DNA of 64,000 bases. It comes from Bradyrhizobium japonicum USDA 6. GTDB taxonomy: Bacteria; Pseudomonadota; Alphaproteobacteria; Rhizobiales; Xanthobacteraceae. Positions 9,470 to 18,940 of this stretch are shown here, in pieces (position 1 is the stretch's first letter; every line of letters begins with the position of its first letter). Both the position numbers and the translations under genes were made by a program. Where the stretch lies: positions 3,946,001-4,010,000 of the forward strand of contig NC_017249.1 in assembly GCF_000284375.1 (NCBI RefSeq), given 5' to 3'. Below the pieces are notes generated by a model. The model searched no databases. It was not told the DNA's origin and saw only the letters and a program-made list of their open reading frames with translations.

Positions 9470-10828
9470 TTAACGCACGAGGCAGGGACGCTTGTCGTCG
9501 AAGGTCCAGCCCGGGATCAGGTCCTGCATGGCCATAGCGTCATCTCGGGCGCCGAGTCCATGCTTCTTGTAGAGCTCATGCGCGGCCTCGATGGCGGCGC
9601 GATCGATCTCGATGCCGAGGCCCGGCCGCTCGGGCACGGCGATCTTGCCGCCCTTGATCTGGAGCGGCTCCTTGGTCAGCGCCTGGCCGTCCTGCCAGAT
9701 CCAGTGGGTGTCGATCGCGGTGACCTTGCCGGGCGCGGCGGCGCCGACATGGGTGAACATCGCGAGCGAAATGTCAAAGTGATTGTTGGAGTGAGAGCCC
9801 CAGGTCAGGCCGTTGTCACGGCAGGTCTGGGCGACGCGCACCGAGCCTTGCATGGTCCAGAAGTGGGGGTCGGCCAGCGGAATGTCCACCGCGCCGAGGC
9901 GCAGCGCGTGGAAGAGCTGGCGCCAGTCGGTCGCGATCATGTTGGTCGCGGTCGGCAGGCCGGTAGCGCGGCGGAACTCGGCCATGATCTCGCGGCCGGA
10001 GAAGCCGGCCTCGGCGCCGCAGGGATCCTCGGCATAGGCGAGAATGCCGTGCATGTCCTTGCAGAGGCTGATCGCCTCGTCGAGCGACCATGCGCCGTTG
10101 GGGTCGAGCGTGACGCGTGCGTTGGGGAAGCGCTTTGCGATGGCGGTGACGGCCTCGATCTCCTGCTCGCCGCGGAGCACGCCGCCCTTGAGCTTGAAGT
10201 CCGCGAAGCCATAGTGGTCGTGGGTGGCTTCCGCGAGCCGCACCACGGTCTCCGGCGTCATCGCCTCCTGGTGGCGCAGGTTGAACCATTCGGGCTTGCC
10301 GGTCTCGCCCTTGGTGTAATCGAGCTTCGACCTGCGGCGATCGCCGACGAAGAAGAGATAGCCGAGCGTCTCGACGCTCTTGCGCTGCTGGCCTTCGCCG
10401 AGCAGCGCCGCGACGGGCAGGTTGAGGTGCTGGCCGAGCAGGTCGAGCAGCGCGGACTCGATCGCCGTGACCGCATGGATCATCACGCGCAGGTCGAACG
10501 TCTGCTTGCCGCGGCCGCCGGCATCTCGGTCGGCGAACGCCGTGCGGACGTCGGCAAGGATGTTGTTCATCGCGCCGACGGTCTTGCCGATCACGAGGTC
10601 GCGGGCATCCTGGAGCGTCTGCCAGATCTTTTGCCCGCCCGGCACCTCGCCGACGCCGGTGTGTCCGGAATTGTCGGTGAGGATGACGATGTTGCGGGTG
10701 AAGAACGGCGCGTGCGCGCCGCTCAGATTGAGGAGCATGCTGTCGCGGCCCGCGACCGGGATCACCTGCATCGATGTGACGACCGGTGCGCCAGCGACTG
10801 GCGCGCCGGAAATCTCAGTCTGGGCCAT
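9470..10828 (-). CDS. gudD: Glucarate dehydratase
   Basis: 452 residues, normal GudD length. Enolase-superfamily landmarks are in order: the KxK base in 'DFKLKGGV', metal ligands Asp in 'TLDPNGAW', Glu in 'AYAEDPCG' and Asn in '[11 protein letters not shown]', and the His of the catalytic dyad in '[15 protein letters not shown]'. It dehydrates D-glucarate (and often L-idarate) to 5-dehydro-4-deoxy-D-glucarate. The start (AGGGAGGAG upstream) is well supported. It lies 26 bases downstream of kdgD and is probably on the same transcript. Confidence 0.95.
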   Translation of the reverse strand: MAQTEISGAPVAGAPVVTSMQVIPVAGRDSMLLNLSGAHAPFFTRNIVILTDNSGHTGVGEVPGGQKIWQTLQDARDLVIGKTVGAMNNILADVRTAFADRDAGGRGKQTFDLRVMIHAVTAIESALLDLLGQHLNLPVAALLGEGQQRKSVETLGYLFFVGDRRRSKLDYTKGETGKPEWFNLRHQEAMTPETVVRLAEATHDHYGFADFKLKGGVLRGEQEIEAVTAIAKRFPNARVTLDPNGAWSLDEAISLCKDMHGILAYAEDPCGAEAGFSGREIMAEFRRATGLPTATNMIATDWRQLFHALRLGAVDIPLADPHFWTMQGSVRVAQTCRDNGLTWGSHSNNHFDISLAMFTHVGAAAPGKVTAIDTHWIWQDGQALTKEPLQIKGGKIAVPERPGLGIEIDRAAIEAAHELYKKHGLGARDDAMAMQDLIPGWTFDDKRPCLVR

Positions 10829-10854
10829 CGCACGCTCCTCCCTGTTGTTGTCTG

Positions 10855-11799
10855 TTATTCTGCAGCCTGTTGTGACGATCGGATGGCGGGCAGATTCTTC
10901 ACCAGTGCGGTCAGTTCCGCCATCTCCTGCTCGGACAGATCGGTGAGCGGCGGGCGGACCGGGCCGGAATCGCGACCGATCACCTTCATGCCGGCCTTGA
11001 TGATCGAGACCGCATAGCCCTTCTTGCGGTTGCGGATTGCGATCAGCGGCAGGATGAAGTTCTTCAGGCCGGCATGGATCGTCTCATGGTCGCGCTTGCG
11101 CACCGCGGCGTAGAAGTTGGTGGCGAATTCCGGAACGAAATTGAACACGGCCGAGGAATAGGTCGTCACGCCCATGTCGAGATAGGGCAGCGCGAAGGTT
11201 TCCGCGGTCGGCAGGCCGCCGATATAGGTGAGGCGGTCGCCGAGCTTGGTATAGACGCGGGTCATCAGCTCGATGTCGCCGATGCCATCCTTGTAGCCGA
11301 CGAGGTTCGGGCAGCGCTCGGCGAGGCGGGCGAGCGTATCGGGCTGGAGGATGGCGTTGTCGCGGTTGTAGACGATGACGCCGATCTTCACGGCGGCGCA
11401 GATCGCTTCCACGTGGGCGGCAAGGCCGTCCTGCTCGGAATGGGTCAGATAAGGCGGCAGCAGCAGCAGGCCGTCGGCGCCGGCCTTTTCCGCACCGATT
11501 GCGATCTCGCGCGCGGTGGCGGTGCCGTAGCCGGTGCCGGCGAGCACGGGCACGCGGCCCTTGGTCTCGTCGACGGCGATCTTGACCACCTGCGGAACCT
11601 CGGTCGGCGTCAGCGAGAAGAACTCGCCGGTGCCGCCGGCGGCGAACAGGCCGGCGACGTCATAGCCGCACAGCCAGTCCATGTTGGCGCGGTAGGTCGC
11701 TTCATCGAAGGAATAGTCCGCCTTGAAGGGCGTGACGGGGAAGGACAGGAGGCCCGATCCGATCTTCTGGGCCATTTCCTGCGGGGTCATCTTGCTCAT
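10855..11799 (-). CDS. kdgD: 5-dehydro-4-deoxyglucarate dehydratase
   Basis: 314 residues of the DHDPS/NAL superfamily. Seen directly are the '[10 protein letters not shown]' phosphate-loop-like motif, the Tyr in '[10 protein letters not shown]', and the Schiff-base Lys in '[10 protein letters not shown]'. KdgD decarboxylates and dehydrates 5-dehydro-4-deoxyglucarate to 2,5-dioxopentanoate, linking GudD/GarD to the semialdehyde dehydrogenase encoded further downstream. It is the first catabolic gene after the LysR regulator, with 130 bases between them that could hold an operator. Confidence 0.93.
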   Translation of the reverse strand: MSKMTPQEMAQKIGSGLLSFPVTPFKADYSFDEATYRANMDWLCGYDVAGLFAAGGTGEFFSLTPTEVPQVVKIAVDETKGRVPVLAGTGYGTATAREIAIGAEKAGADGLLLLPPYLTHSEQDGLAAHVEAICAAVKIGVIVYNRDNAILQPDTLARLAERCPNLVGYKDGIGDIELMTRVYTKLGDRLTYIGGLPTAETFALPYLDMGVTTYSSAVFNFVPEFATNFYAAVRKRDHETIHAGLKNFILPLIAIRNRKKGYAVSIIKAGMKVIGRDSGPVRPPLTDLSEQEMAELTALVKNLPAIRSSQQAAE

Positions 11800-11929
11800 G
11801 GGCGCTGCTCCCTTAATTGCGTGTTGTGGAGGACGCGGGCCGAAGCCTGCGCGTCCATGCGCCGTTGTTTAGGAGACCGTTCGATGCGCGTCCAAGCCAA
11901 AGCCTATATCGACCGATGCGGATTGAGCA

Positions 11930-12835
11930 TCAATCGTCCGCCACCTCCGCGGAGGACAATTCGCCTGCGATTTTGACCAGCGCGGAGAGCAGCGGATTCT
12001 CGTCGTCGCGGCGCCAGACCATGAACAGCTCGACGGGGACGCGCGTACGCAGCTTCAGCGGCCGCAACCGCACGTCGGAGATCTTCAGGCTTGCAGCCGC
12101 GGCCGGCACGATGGCAAGGCCGAGGCCGGCGCGGACCATGGCGAGGATCGAATGGATCTGGCTCAGATGCTGCACATAGCGCGGCAGCACGTCGGCGCGG
12201 GTGAACAGCGCCACCAGGAGATCGTGGAAATATCGGCTCTCATAGGGCGAGTACATCACGAAGGGCTGGTCGTCGAAGTCCTTGATGGTGATGGTCTCGG
12301 CATTCGCCAGCGGATGCTTCTTCGGGATCGCGGCGAGCAGGGGCTCGGCGACGACGCGGCGGCTGGTCAGCTCGGGGCGGGCGATCGGCGGCCTGAGCAG
12401 GCCGGCATCGATCTGACCCGAGGTCAGCGCCTCGAACTGGTCGCCCGAGACCATCTCCTTGAGCGAGAAGTCCACCTCGGGCAGCTTGGCGCGACAGGCC
12501 GCGACGAGCTCGGGGAGGAAGCCATAGGCGGCGGCCGCGGTGAAGCCGATCTTGACCGAGCCGGTCTTGCCGAGCGCGATGCGGCGGGCGACTTGCGAGG
12601 CGCTTTCCGCAAGCTTCAGGATGCGCCTTGCCTCCGGCAGGAAGCTGCGCCCCGCCGGCGTCAGGCGCACCGAGCGGCTGGTGCGCTCCAGCAGCGGCGC
12701 GTCGATGATGTGCTCAAGCACCTGGATCTGTCGCGACAGCGGTGGTTGGGTCATGTTCAGCCGCGCGGCGGCGCGGCCGAAGTGCAATTCTTCGGCCACC
12801 GTGACGAAACAGCGGAGCTGGTTGAGGTCGAACAT
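11930..12835 (-). CDS. LysR-family transcriptional regulator of the glucarate locus
   Basis: 301 residues from the ATG at 12835; the upstream in-frame Met is less likely because LysR proteins begin just before 'LNQLRCFVTVAEELHF'. The winged HTH occupies residues ~1-60 (FGRAAARLNMTQPPLSRQI), followed by the effector-binding domain (~90-295). It resembles CatR/BenM-like LysRs. Its position between the permease gene and kdgD, all co-directional, suggests it controls sugar-acid catabolism, with glucarate or a downstream ketoacid as inducer; that is inference from context. Confidence 0.88.
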   Translation of the reverse strand: MFDLNQLRCFVTVAEELHFGRAAARLNMTQPPLSRQIQVLEHIIDAPLLERTSRSVRLTPAGRSFLPEARRILKLAESASQVARRIALGKTGSVKIGFTAAAAYGFLPELVAACRAKLPEVDFSLKEMVSGDQFEALTSGQIDAGLLRPPIARPELTSRRVVAEPLLAAIPKKHPLANAETITIKDFDDQPFVMYSPYESRYFHDLLVALFTRADVLPRYVQHLSQIHSILAMVRAGLGLAIVPAAAASLKISDVRLRPLKLRTRVPVELFMVWRRDDENPLLSALVKIAGELSSAEVADD

Positions 12836-12891
12836 CGATACATGCCTTAGATGGATAAGGCGTTTCCCCGGCACTTCTAGCATCGATCATC

Positions 12892-12925
12892 CCCAAAACA
12901 AAGACGGCGGCTGAGGAGCCGCCGT
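12892..12925 (-). terminator. Terminator after the MFS permease gene
   Basis: Read on the minus strand, a 9-bp GC stem (ACGGCGGCT/AGCCGCCGT, GAGG-type loop) is followed by CTTTGTTTTG. It lies 33 bases past the permease stop and suggests that lysR has its own promoter. Confidence 0.6.
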
Positions 12926-12957
12926 TGAGTTGCCTGGTCAAGCTCCCGTGGGAGCCC

Positions 12958-14313
12958 TCAGGAGGAACGTTTGAGCACCACCCGCTCGATCTTGCCGACC
13001 ACCACGAGATAGGCGAAAGCGGCCACCAGCGCATTGGCGCCGACGAACAGCAGTGCGCCGTTGAATGAGCCGGTCGCGGCCAGGATGTAGCCGATCACGA
13101 TCGGGGTGCTGATCGAGGAGAGGTTGCCGAAGGTGTTGAACAGGCCGCCGGAGACGCCGCCGGCTTCCTTGGGCGATGTGTCGGAGACGACCGCCCAGCC
13201 GAGCGCGCCGATGCCCTTGCCGAAGAAGGCGAGCGCCATGAAGCCGACCACCAGCGCCTGTCCGTCGACATAGTTGCAGGCGATGATCGACATCGACAGC
13301 AGCATGCCGCCGACGATCGGGATCTTGCGCGCCATGGTGAGCGAACCGGTCTTGCGCAGGATGGCGTCGGAGATGACGCCGCCGAGCACGCCGCCGATGA
13401 AGCCGCACAGCGCCGGCAGCGTCGCGACGAAGCCGGCTTGCAGGATCGACAGGCCGCGCTCCTTGACGAGGTAGACCGGGAACCAGGTCAGAAAGAAATA
13501 GGTCAACGTATTGATGCAGTACTGGCCGAGATAGACGCCGAGCATCATGCGGTTGGAGAGCAACTGGCGGATGTGATCCCAGCCGGAGCCGGACTCGGGC
13601 GCACGCTCCTGCATCAGATCGTTTTTGGGCGCATCGAGATCGACCAGCGCGCCGCCTTCCTTGATGTAATCGAACTCGGCCTCGTTGATGCCTGGATGCT
13701 CCTTCGGGCCGTAGACGGTCTTGATCCAGACCAGGCCCATGATGACGCCGAGCCCACCCATCACGAAGAACACGAAGCGCCAGCCGTAATCATGCGCGAT
13801 CCAGCCCATCAGCGGCGCGAAGATCACGGTGGCGAAATACTGTCCGGAATTGAAGAAGGCCGACGCGGTGCCGCGCTCGTTGCCGGGAAACCAGGCCGCG
13901 ACGATGCGGGCATTGGCGGGGAAGGAGGGCGCTTCCGCGACGCCGACGAGGAGGCGAAGCGCGAACAGCACGATGACGGCAGCGCCGGCGCTGAGGAAAC
14001 CAACCCAGCCCTGCATCATCGTGAACAGCGACCAGACGATGATGCTGAAGGCATAGACGAGGCGCGAGCCGTAGCGGTCGAGCAGCCAGCCGCCCGGCAC
14101 CTGCGCCACGACATAGGACCAGCCGAAGGCCGAGAAGATCCAGCCCATGGCCACGGGATCGAGATGCAGTTCCTTGGAGAGCGCAGGGCCCGCGATCGAC
14201 AGCGTGGCGCGGTCGGCATAGTTCACGGTCGTGACCAGGAACAACATGGTCACGATGAACAGCCTGACGCGAGACCTCCTCACGTCCGCTGCGGATGACA
14301 CCACTGCGCTCAT
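12958..14313 (-). CDS. MFS transporter, probable glucarate/galactarate permease (ACS family)
   Basis: 451 residues from the ATG at 14313, which has AAGGAGGCG upstream; the ORF runs further upstream but without a ribosome-binding site. About 12 hydrophobic helices are visible, with the anion:cation symporter family pattern 'TTVNYADRATLSIAGPALSKEL' split by helix 1, 'VAQVPGGWLLDRYGSR', and 'FPGNERGTASAFFNSG'. This matches GudP/GarP-type hexuronate and glucarate symporters. It is the first gene of the sugar-acid locus and would bring the substrate across the inner membrane. Confidence 0.88.
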   Translation of the reverse strand: MSAVVSSAADVRRSRVRLFIVTMLFLVTTVNYADRATLSIAGPALSKELHLDPVAMGWIFSAFGWSYVVAQVPGGWLLDRYGSRLVYAFSIIVWSLFTMMQGWVGFLSAGAAVIVLFALRLLVGVAEAPSFPANARIVAAWFPGNERGTASAFFNSGQYFATVIFAPLMGWIAHDYGWRFVFFVMGGLGVIMGLVWIKTVYGPKEHPGINEAEFDYIKEGGALVDLDAPKNDLMQERAPESGSGWDHIRQLLSNRMMLGVYLGQYCINTLTYFFLTWFPVYLVKERGLSILQAGFVATLPALCGFIGGVLGGVISDAILRKTGSLTMARKIPIVGGMLLSMSIIACNYVDGQALVVGFMALAFFGKGIGALGWAVVSDTSPKEAGGVSGGLFNTFGNLSSISTPIVIGYILAATGSFNGALLFVGANALVAAFAYLVVVGKIERVVLKRSS

Positions 14314-14486
14314 CACGCGCCTCCTTAGAACTCGAAATGTTTCCTCACTGCGACTCCTAGAGGCGCGCGCGGCAAAGTGTCCAAGTTCAAGGGAGTATCG
14401 ATCGATGCCGTTTTTGGATTGATGGAACGGCAGGTGCGGGGAACGATATTGTCGCGACGAGAATGCGGGAGCGAGCAGGCGCCACA

Positions 14487-14608
14487 TACTCCGCTGTCAT
14501 TCCCTGCGAAGGCGGGGAATCCAGTACGCCGCGGCTTCTCGATTCAATCACTGCCGTCACGGAGTACTGGATCGCCCGCCTGCGCGGGCGATAACACCGA
14601 GTATGCGG
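14487..14608. repeat. Intergenic inverted repeat
   Basis: ACATACTCCG...GAATCCAGTACGCCGCGG is partly mirrored by GGAGTACTGGATCGCCCGCC...GAGTATGCGG. The core GAATCGAGAAGCCGCGGCGT followed by ACTGG (read on the minus strand) recurs at 49091-49115 on the plus strand, so these are copies of one repeat family. Confidence 0.65.
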
Positions 14609-14624
14609 AGAGTGCAAACCCAAT

Positions 14625-14705
14625 CGTCATTGCGAGCGCAGCGAAGCAATCCAGAAATCCCTCCGCGGAAAGATTCTGGATTGCTTCGCTGCGCTCGCAA
14701 TGACG
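14625..14705. repeat. Intergenic palindromic repeat (29-base arms)
   Basis: CGTCATTGCGAGCGCAGCGA continuing to AGCAATCCA (14625-14653) is perfectly inverted at 14677-14705. A slightly diverged copy is at 25827-25906. It would form a very stable hairpin between the permease gene and the SGNH hydrolase gene. Confidence 0.8.
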
Positions 14706-14729
14706 GTGTGGAGAGAGTTCGCTTTGCTT

Positions 14730-16679
14730 CTACTGCTGCGTGCCCAGCAGCGGCGCCAATAGTCCGCGCGTCACGCCGGGCGGCACCGCATCGAGGCCGA
14801 GCACGCTGCTCGCGGCCGGCAGTGCGGCGTCCGCCATCGCGGCGTGGCCTTCTGCGCTTGGATGCACGGCGCCGCCGTAGACGGCGGAGAGCACGCCCCA
14901 GGTGGCGTCGTGGATGTCGGTCGGCTGGCTCGCCGCCGGCAGACCTTGCGGATAGGTCATCGCGGCAAAATAGCTGTCATTGGCATCGCGGATCCAGCGC
15001 GCGCGCGGCAGGTAGGCGCGATATTCCGAGGCGCCGCGGCCGCACAGCATCGGCTGGCTCGCCGCGCTCACGATATCGGGATTGAAGCTCTGGCCGTTCT
15101 CGGCGAAGCACGTGCGGTCGAATTCGGGATCGTTGCCCGCATGGGCGCAGAAGCCGTGATCGGCGAACGCCGCCTGGTGCGAATCCACGAAGGTCATGCG
15201 GTCGGCTTCGGGATCGCGGCACAGCGCCCCGCGCGTGCAGGTGGCGAGCCCCTTCAGCTGCGGCAGGAATTCGGTGTCGACGAAGGTCGAGACGCGGGCC
15301 AGGCGCTGCGGATCGGCGTTGAAGGACGGATGGATGTCGAACCCGGCGCGGCCGCCGCGGCAGGGCACTCCGCCATCGGCGAGCGCGGGATTGGCGTAGG
15401 AGACATAGACCACGTGCGAGAGGTCGCCGCCGACGAGCGGCTTCAGCGCCTCGCGCAGCTTGACGAAATTCTGTGGCAGTTCGCGCGCCAGCGCATCGCG
15501 GGAATCGTCGACGCTCGCCATCACGCCGGAGCGGCGGAACAGCGCGCGCTCGGTCGCGGTGTCGACGATGACGTCGGCGACGAGGCCGGAGAAATAGACG
15601 TCATTGGCACCGACCGAGAGCAGCACGAGATCGAGCGTGCGGTCCGGCTGGCGCTTTTTTGCCGCGGTAAGCGCCTCGCGCAGCTCGGCGACCTGTGCGT
15701 TCACGCTGGTGTTGCAGACGCCGGTCTTGCCGGGCGGGCATTCGCGGGCGCGCTGCGAGCCCAGCAGTCCGTCGCCGATGCTGGCGCCGGTGCAGGCGAG
15801 CGGCAGAAAGGTCACCGCGATGTGGGTGTAGCGCACCGCGAGCGCGAGAGCCGTGCGGGCCTGGTAGCTGTAGAGCGAGCGGTGGCAGGGCGAGTTGAAC
15901 CAGAGCGCGCCGTAATGCTGCCAGTTGGCGAGCGTGTCGGGTGCCTCGCAGGCGCGGCCGCCTTTATAGCCGGCGCGGCTCGGCCGGTAGTACTGCGCAC
16001 CGGCGGTACCGAGATAGGAGCGGAAGCAGAAGCCCTCGTCCGATAGCGCCAGCGGCCGGTCCGGGTTGCCTTCGCCGGAGGCGATGCTGTCGCCGAGCCC
16101 GGCAACGAAGATGTCGCGGACCTGGATCTCGGCCTGGACGCGCTGGGTCGGATCGGAGCCGGAGGAGACGTCGACGCTCGCGACCGTCTGCTTGCCGTAG
16201 CGGACGCGCAGGTTGATCGGCTCGGCGCAATCGAAAGTCGAGGTCTGCGGCCCGTCGCCGTCGTCGAACGACCAGGCGCAGGTGGCGCCGACCGGCACCG
16301 CGCCGGTCAGGCGCACGGTCACCGGATGGTCGGTCGGGGTGATGTAGTTCTCTTTGACGTTATCGCGGGTGCAGGGCTGGTTGACCCGGCCCTGGAGGTC
16401 GATGCAGAGCCGGTTGACCATGTTGCGGGCCCAGCCGCGGCCCTCGCTCTGGAGCTCCAGCGATTGCTCTGCGGCGAGGATGCTGCGGTTCCGCGCGTTC
16501 TCGACATGGAGCAGGAAGTCGCGCTCCTCGCGGAACAGGCGGAAGCGGTTGCGCACCTCCCAGGATATTTGCATCGCACCGGCGCTCTGCGCGGCGGCGC
16601 GCTCGAGCGGCAAAGACGTCAGAATCCCGGCAAGCAGCAGGAGGCCTGCGGGAAGGGTACGAAAGGAAAAAGGGATCAT
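14730..16679 (-). CDS. SGNH/GDSL-family hydrolase, exported
   Basis: 649 residues from the ATG at 16679, followed by a signal peptide (IPFSFRTLPAGLLLLAGILT, cleavage near AAAQS). After ~180 residues of mainly beta structure with a PKD-like 'CAWSFDDGDG' motif comes the hydrolase domain: block I 'GLGDSIASGEG' (nucleophile Ser), block III 'SVGANDVYF' (Asn), and block V 'VHPSAEGHAAM' (His). It has many Cys (about 16), suggesting disulfides in the periplasm or outside the cell. Substrate is unknown; lipase/esterase or polysaccharide deacetylase activity is possible. It starts 86 bases after the UPF0104 gene and may be co-transcribed with it. Confidence 0.85.
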   Translation of the reverse strand: MIPFSFRTLPAGLLLLAGILTSLPLERAAAQSAGAMQISWEVRNRFRLFREERDFLLHVENARNRSILAAEQSLELQSEGRGWARNMVNRLCIDLQGRVNQPCTRDNVKENYITPTDHPVTVRLTGAVPVGATCAWSFDDGDGPQTSTFDCAEPINLRVRYGKQTVASVDVSSGSDPTQRVQAEIQVRDIFVAGLGDSIASGEGNPDRPLALSDEGFCFRSYLGTAGAQYYRPSRAGYKGGRACEAPDTLANWQHYGALWFNSPCHRSLYSYQARTALALAVRYTHIAVTFLPLACTGASIGDGLLGSQRARECPPGKTGVCNTSVNAQVAELREALTAAKKRQPDRTLDLVLLSVGANDVYFSGLVADVIVDTATERALFRRSGVMASVDDSRDALARELPQNFVKLREALKPLVGGDLSHVVYVSYANPALADGGVPCRGGRAGFDIHPSFNADPQRLARVSTFVDTEFLPQLKGLATCTRGALCRDPEADRMTFVDSHQAAFADHGFCAHAGNDPEFDRTCFAENGQSFNPDIVSAASQPMLCGRGASEYRAYLPRARWIRDANDSYFAAMTYPQGLPAASQPTDIHDATWGVLSAVYGGAVHPSAEGHAAMADAALPAASSVLGLDAVPPGVTRGLLAPLLGTQQ

Positions 16680-16765
16680 GGCCCGCGTGTTCAACGGCAA
16701 AGTTGAGGCGGAAATAAGAGAGCATTGCTGCCCCGCCCGCAACCTCTGGCTGACGGGCGCCCGCC

Positions 16766-17848
16766 TTACCGCTTGCTGGCCTGTCGCAACGACCGTTCGC
16801 GTTCCATCGCTGCGACCTGCTTGGGCAGGTTGGCTTGCGCGCAGGCCTCGGCCAGCCGCCGCCGCTCCTGCCAGGGCTCGACCACGTTCATCCAGAGCTC
16901 GCGCGCGCCCATGATGGAGATGGCGAGGCCGAACGGGATCACGAAATAGAGGATGCGGAAGACCAGCAGGGTCGCCAGAAGCTGCTCGCGGCCGAATTCG
17001 GGCAGCGCGACCAGCATGGCGACATCGAACACGCCGATCGAGCCGGGCGCGTGGCTGGCAAAGCCGATCAGCGTCGCCAGGATGAACACCACCGCCAGCG
17101 ACATGAAGTCGATGGGCGGATTGGCCGGCATCAGCAGGTACATCGCCGTCGCGCAGAAGCCGAGATCGACCACGCCGATCAGGATCTGGACCAGCGTCAG
17201 CGGCGCCGAGGGCAGCACCACCTTCCAGCCCTTCTGGCCGAGTTCGCGGCGCTTCTCGCCCATGCAGAGCCAGACCAGATAGGCGCCGATCGAGGCGAGG
17301 CCGCCGAGCCCGATCAGCCGGTTGATCGACGACGGGAGTTGATCCATCGATGAGGCGGCATCCGGATGGATGACCATGCCGATCGAGAGCACGAAGATGT
17401 TACCGAGCCAGAAGGTCAGGCCCGAGAGGAAGCAGATTTTCGCGACGTCGATCGCGTTCAGCCCGTAGTCCGAATAGATCCGGAAGCGGATCGCGCCGCC
17501 GGTAAAAACGGTGGCGCCGATGTTGTGGCCGATCGAATAGGACGTGAAGCTGGAGAGTGCTGCGATGCGATAGGGCACATGCTTCTTGCCGATCGTTCGC
17601 AGTGCAAAATAGTCGTAGAAGGTCAGCGTACAGAACGCGAAGACGACGCAGATCGCCGCCAACCCGATATTTCCGCGGGGAATCTCGGTCAACGCGGTCA
17701 GGATGACGCCGGTATCGATGTCCTTGAGAGTGCCCGCAAGTGTGGTGATCGCGAAGGCGATGATGAAGACGCTCGCAGCAACACCGAGCCGTCGCCAGCC
17801 GATCCATCTCTTGAAGCCGCGCTTCAGCGCGGGCAGCAGTCCGTGCAT
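16766..17848 (-). CDS. UPF0104 / lysylphosphatidylglycerol-synthase-like integral membrane protein
   Basis: 360 residues with about eight hydrophobic helices. The motifs 'SYSIGHNIGATVFTGGAIRFRIYSDYGL' (read across a helix boundary) and 'HAPGSIGVFDVAMLVAL' are hallmarks of the UPF0104/YbhN family, which is the membrane half of MprF-type aminoacyl-phosphatidylglycerol synthases without the catalytic soluble domain. Such proteins are proposed to move lipids between membrane leaflets; the substrate here is unknown. It is the first gene of a probable two-gene unit with the SGNH hydrolase. Confidence 0.85.
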   Translation of the reverse strand: MHGLLPALKRGFKRWIGWRRLGVAASVFIIAFAITTLAGTLKDIDTGVILTALTEIPRGNIGLAAICVVFAFCTLTFYDYFALRTIGKKHVPYRIAALSSFTSYSIGHNIGATVFTGGAIRFRIYSDYGLNAIDVAKICFLSGLTFWLGNIFVLSIGMVIHPDAASSMDQLPSSINRLIGLGGLASIGAYLVWLCMGEKRRELGQKGWKVVLPSAPLTLVQILIGVVDLGFCATAMYLLMPANPPIDFMSLAVVFILATLIGFASHAPGSIGVFDVAMLVALPEFGREQLLATLLVFRILYFVIPFGLAISIMGARELWMNVVEPWQERRRLAEACAQANLPKQVAAMERERSLRQASKR

Positions 17849-18176
17849 TCATCCTCCCGGCGGGGGGCAAGACCGATCGGCCAGACATTGGCCGGTCGGG
17901 TGCGATCACTGCCCGAAATGGGCTTCGACCGCTAGGCATGATGTAGCTCATTTAAGGCAAAAACAGCGTCTTGTGCAGCCCTTGACAACGATTGGTTCTG
18001 CGTTCGATCGATGGCTTCTGCGGTGGACCGCCGCTTTTGTCATATGTGGTTCACATCGGGCGCGCGTTAAGCATATGAGTCGAGGCACTTGCCTGGAACG
18101 CGCGTCCGCATCTTGACATGATTTCGTGTCCGCCCGCAGTCGGCATTGTTCCAGCGCGAGCGATGTGAGCTTTTTT

Positions 18177-18201
18177 GGAACGTCGGTACCTTGCGCCGGT
18201 T
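18177..18201 (+). promoter_or_regulatory. Candidate EcfG (general stress sigma factor) promoter
   Basis: GGAAC at 18177-18181 and GTT at 18199-18201 are separated by 17 bases, the GGAAC-N16/17-(C)GTT layout recognised by EcfG in alphaproteobacteria. It lies ~90 bases before the YciE-type ferritin-like gene, a member of a class often found in EcfG regulons. The rest of the 17849-18292 gap holds no supported gene. Confidence 0.5.
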
Positions 18202-18292
18202 AGCGCTCCATCAGCAATCGAACATGGCGGAATCATCGGCTTTTCGTGCGAGCCGACGCCTCCGTGTTCCCGAAACCGCGAGGATCGGAACG

Positions 18293-18799
18293 ATGGGACT
18301 GTTCACAAAAGACATCAAGACTATGAACGACCTGTTCGTGCACCAGCTTCAGGACATCTATTATGCCGAGCAGCAGCTCACCAAGGCGCTGCCGAAAATG
18401 GCAGATAAGGCCACCGATCCGCAGTTGAAGCAGGGCTTTTTGACGCACCTCGAAGAAACCAAGCAGCACGTCAAGCGGCTCGAGGAAGTATTCAAGATGC
18501 ACGGCGCGCAGGTGAAGGCGGTCGACTGCCCGGCCATCGACGGCATCATCGCGGAAGCCGACGAGACCGCCGGTGAAGTCGCCGACAAGGCGGTCCTGGA
18601 CGCCGCCCTGATCAATGCGGCCCAGGCCGCGGAGCATTACGAGATCGTCCGCTACGGCAGCCTGATCGCCTGGGCCAAACAGCTCGGCCGCAACGACTGC
18701 GCCACCGTGCTCGCCAAGACGCTGGAAGAAGAGAAGGCGACCGACAGGAAGCTGACCACGCTCGCCGAGAGCAAGGTCAACCTGCGCGCGGCGAGCTAG
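18293..18799 (+). CDS. Ferritin-like YciE/YciF family protein (DUF892)
   Basis: 168 residues from the ATG at 18293 (AGGATCGGAAC upstream). It begins 'MGLFTKDIKTMNDLFVHQLQDIYYAEQQL' (shown here as its family-typical start, with Glu/Tyr of helix A), followed by helices with 'HLEETKQHVKRLEEVF', 'AAEHYEIVRYGSL' and 'LEEEKATDRKL'. The repeated Glu/His positions make the four-helix di-iron core of the YciF family. Such proteins are linked to osmotic, oxidative and starvation stress. A GGAAC-N17-GTT element upstream suggests control by EcfG. Confidence 0.9.
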   Translation: MGLFTKDIKTMNDLFVHQLQDIYYAEQQLTKALPKMADKATDPQLKQGFLTHLEETKQHVKRLEEVFKMHGAQVKAVDCPAIDGIIAEADETAGEVADKAVLDAALINAAQAAEHYEIVRYGSLIAWAKQLGRNDCATVLAKTLEEEKATDRKLTTLAESKVNLRAAS

Positions 18800-18940
18800 G
18801 ACCCGGCGTTGTCGCGAAAGGCGTCGTGCGGTCATCCGCGCGGCGCTCGCGTATGACGCATCCATCATTCGGTCATTGTCGAAACATGACGGCGGGCTGG
18901 AAGCGTATGTTTCGCATGGGGCTGCAACCGAGGCGGCAGC

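Noticed and set aside
18095..18125. Second GGAAC (near 18096) as an EcfG -35
   Set aside because: No GTT at 16-17 bases downstream.
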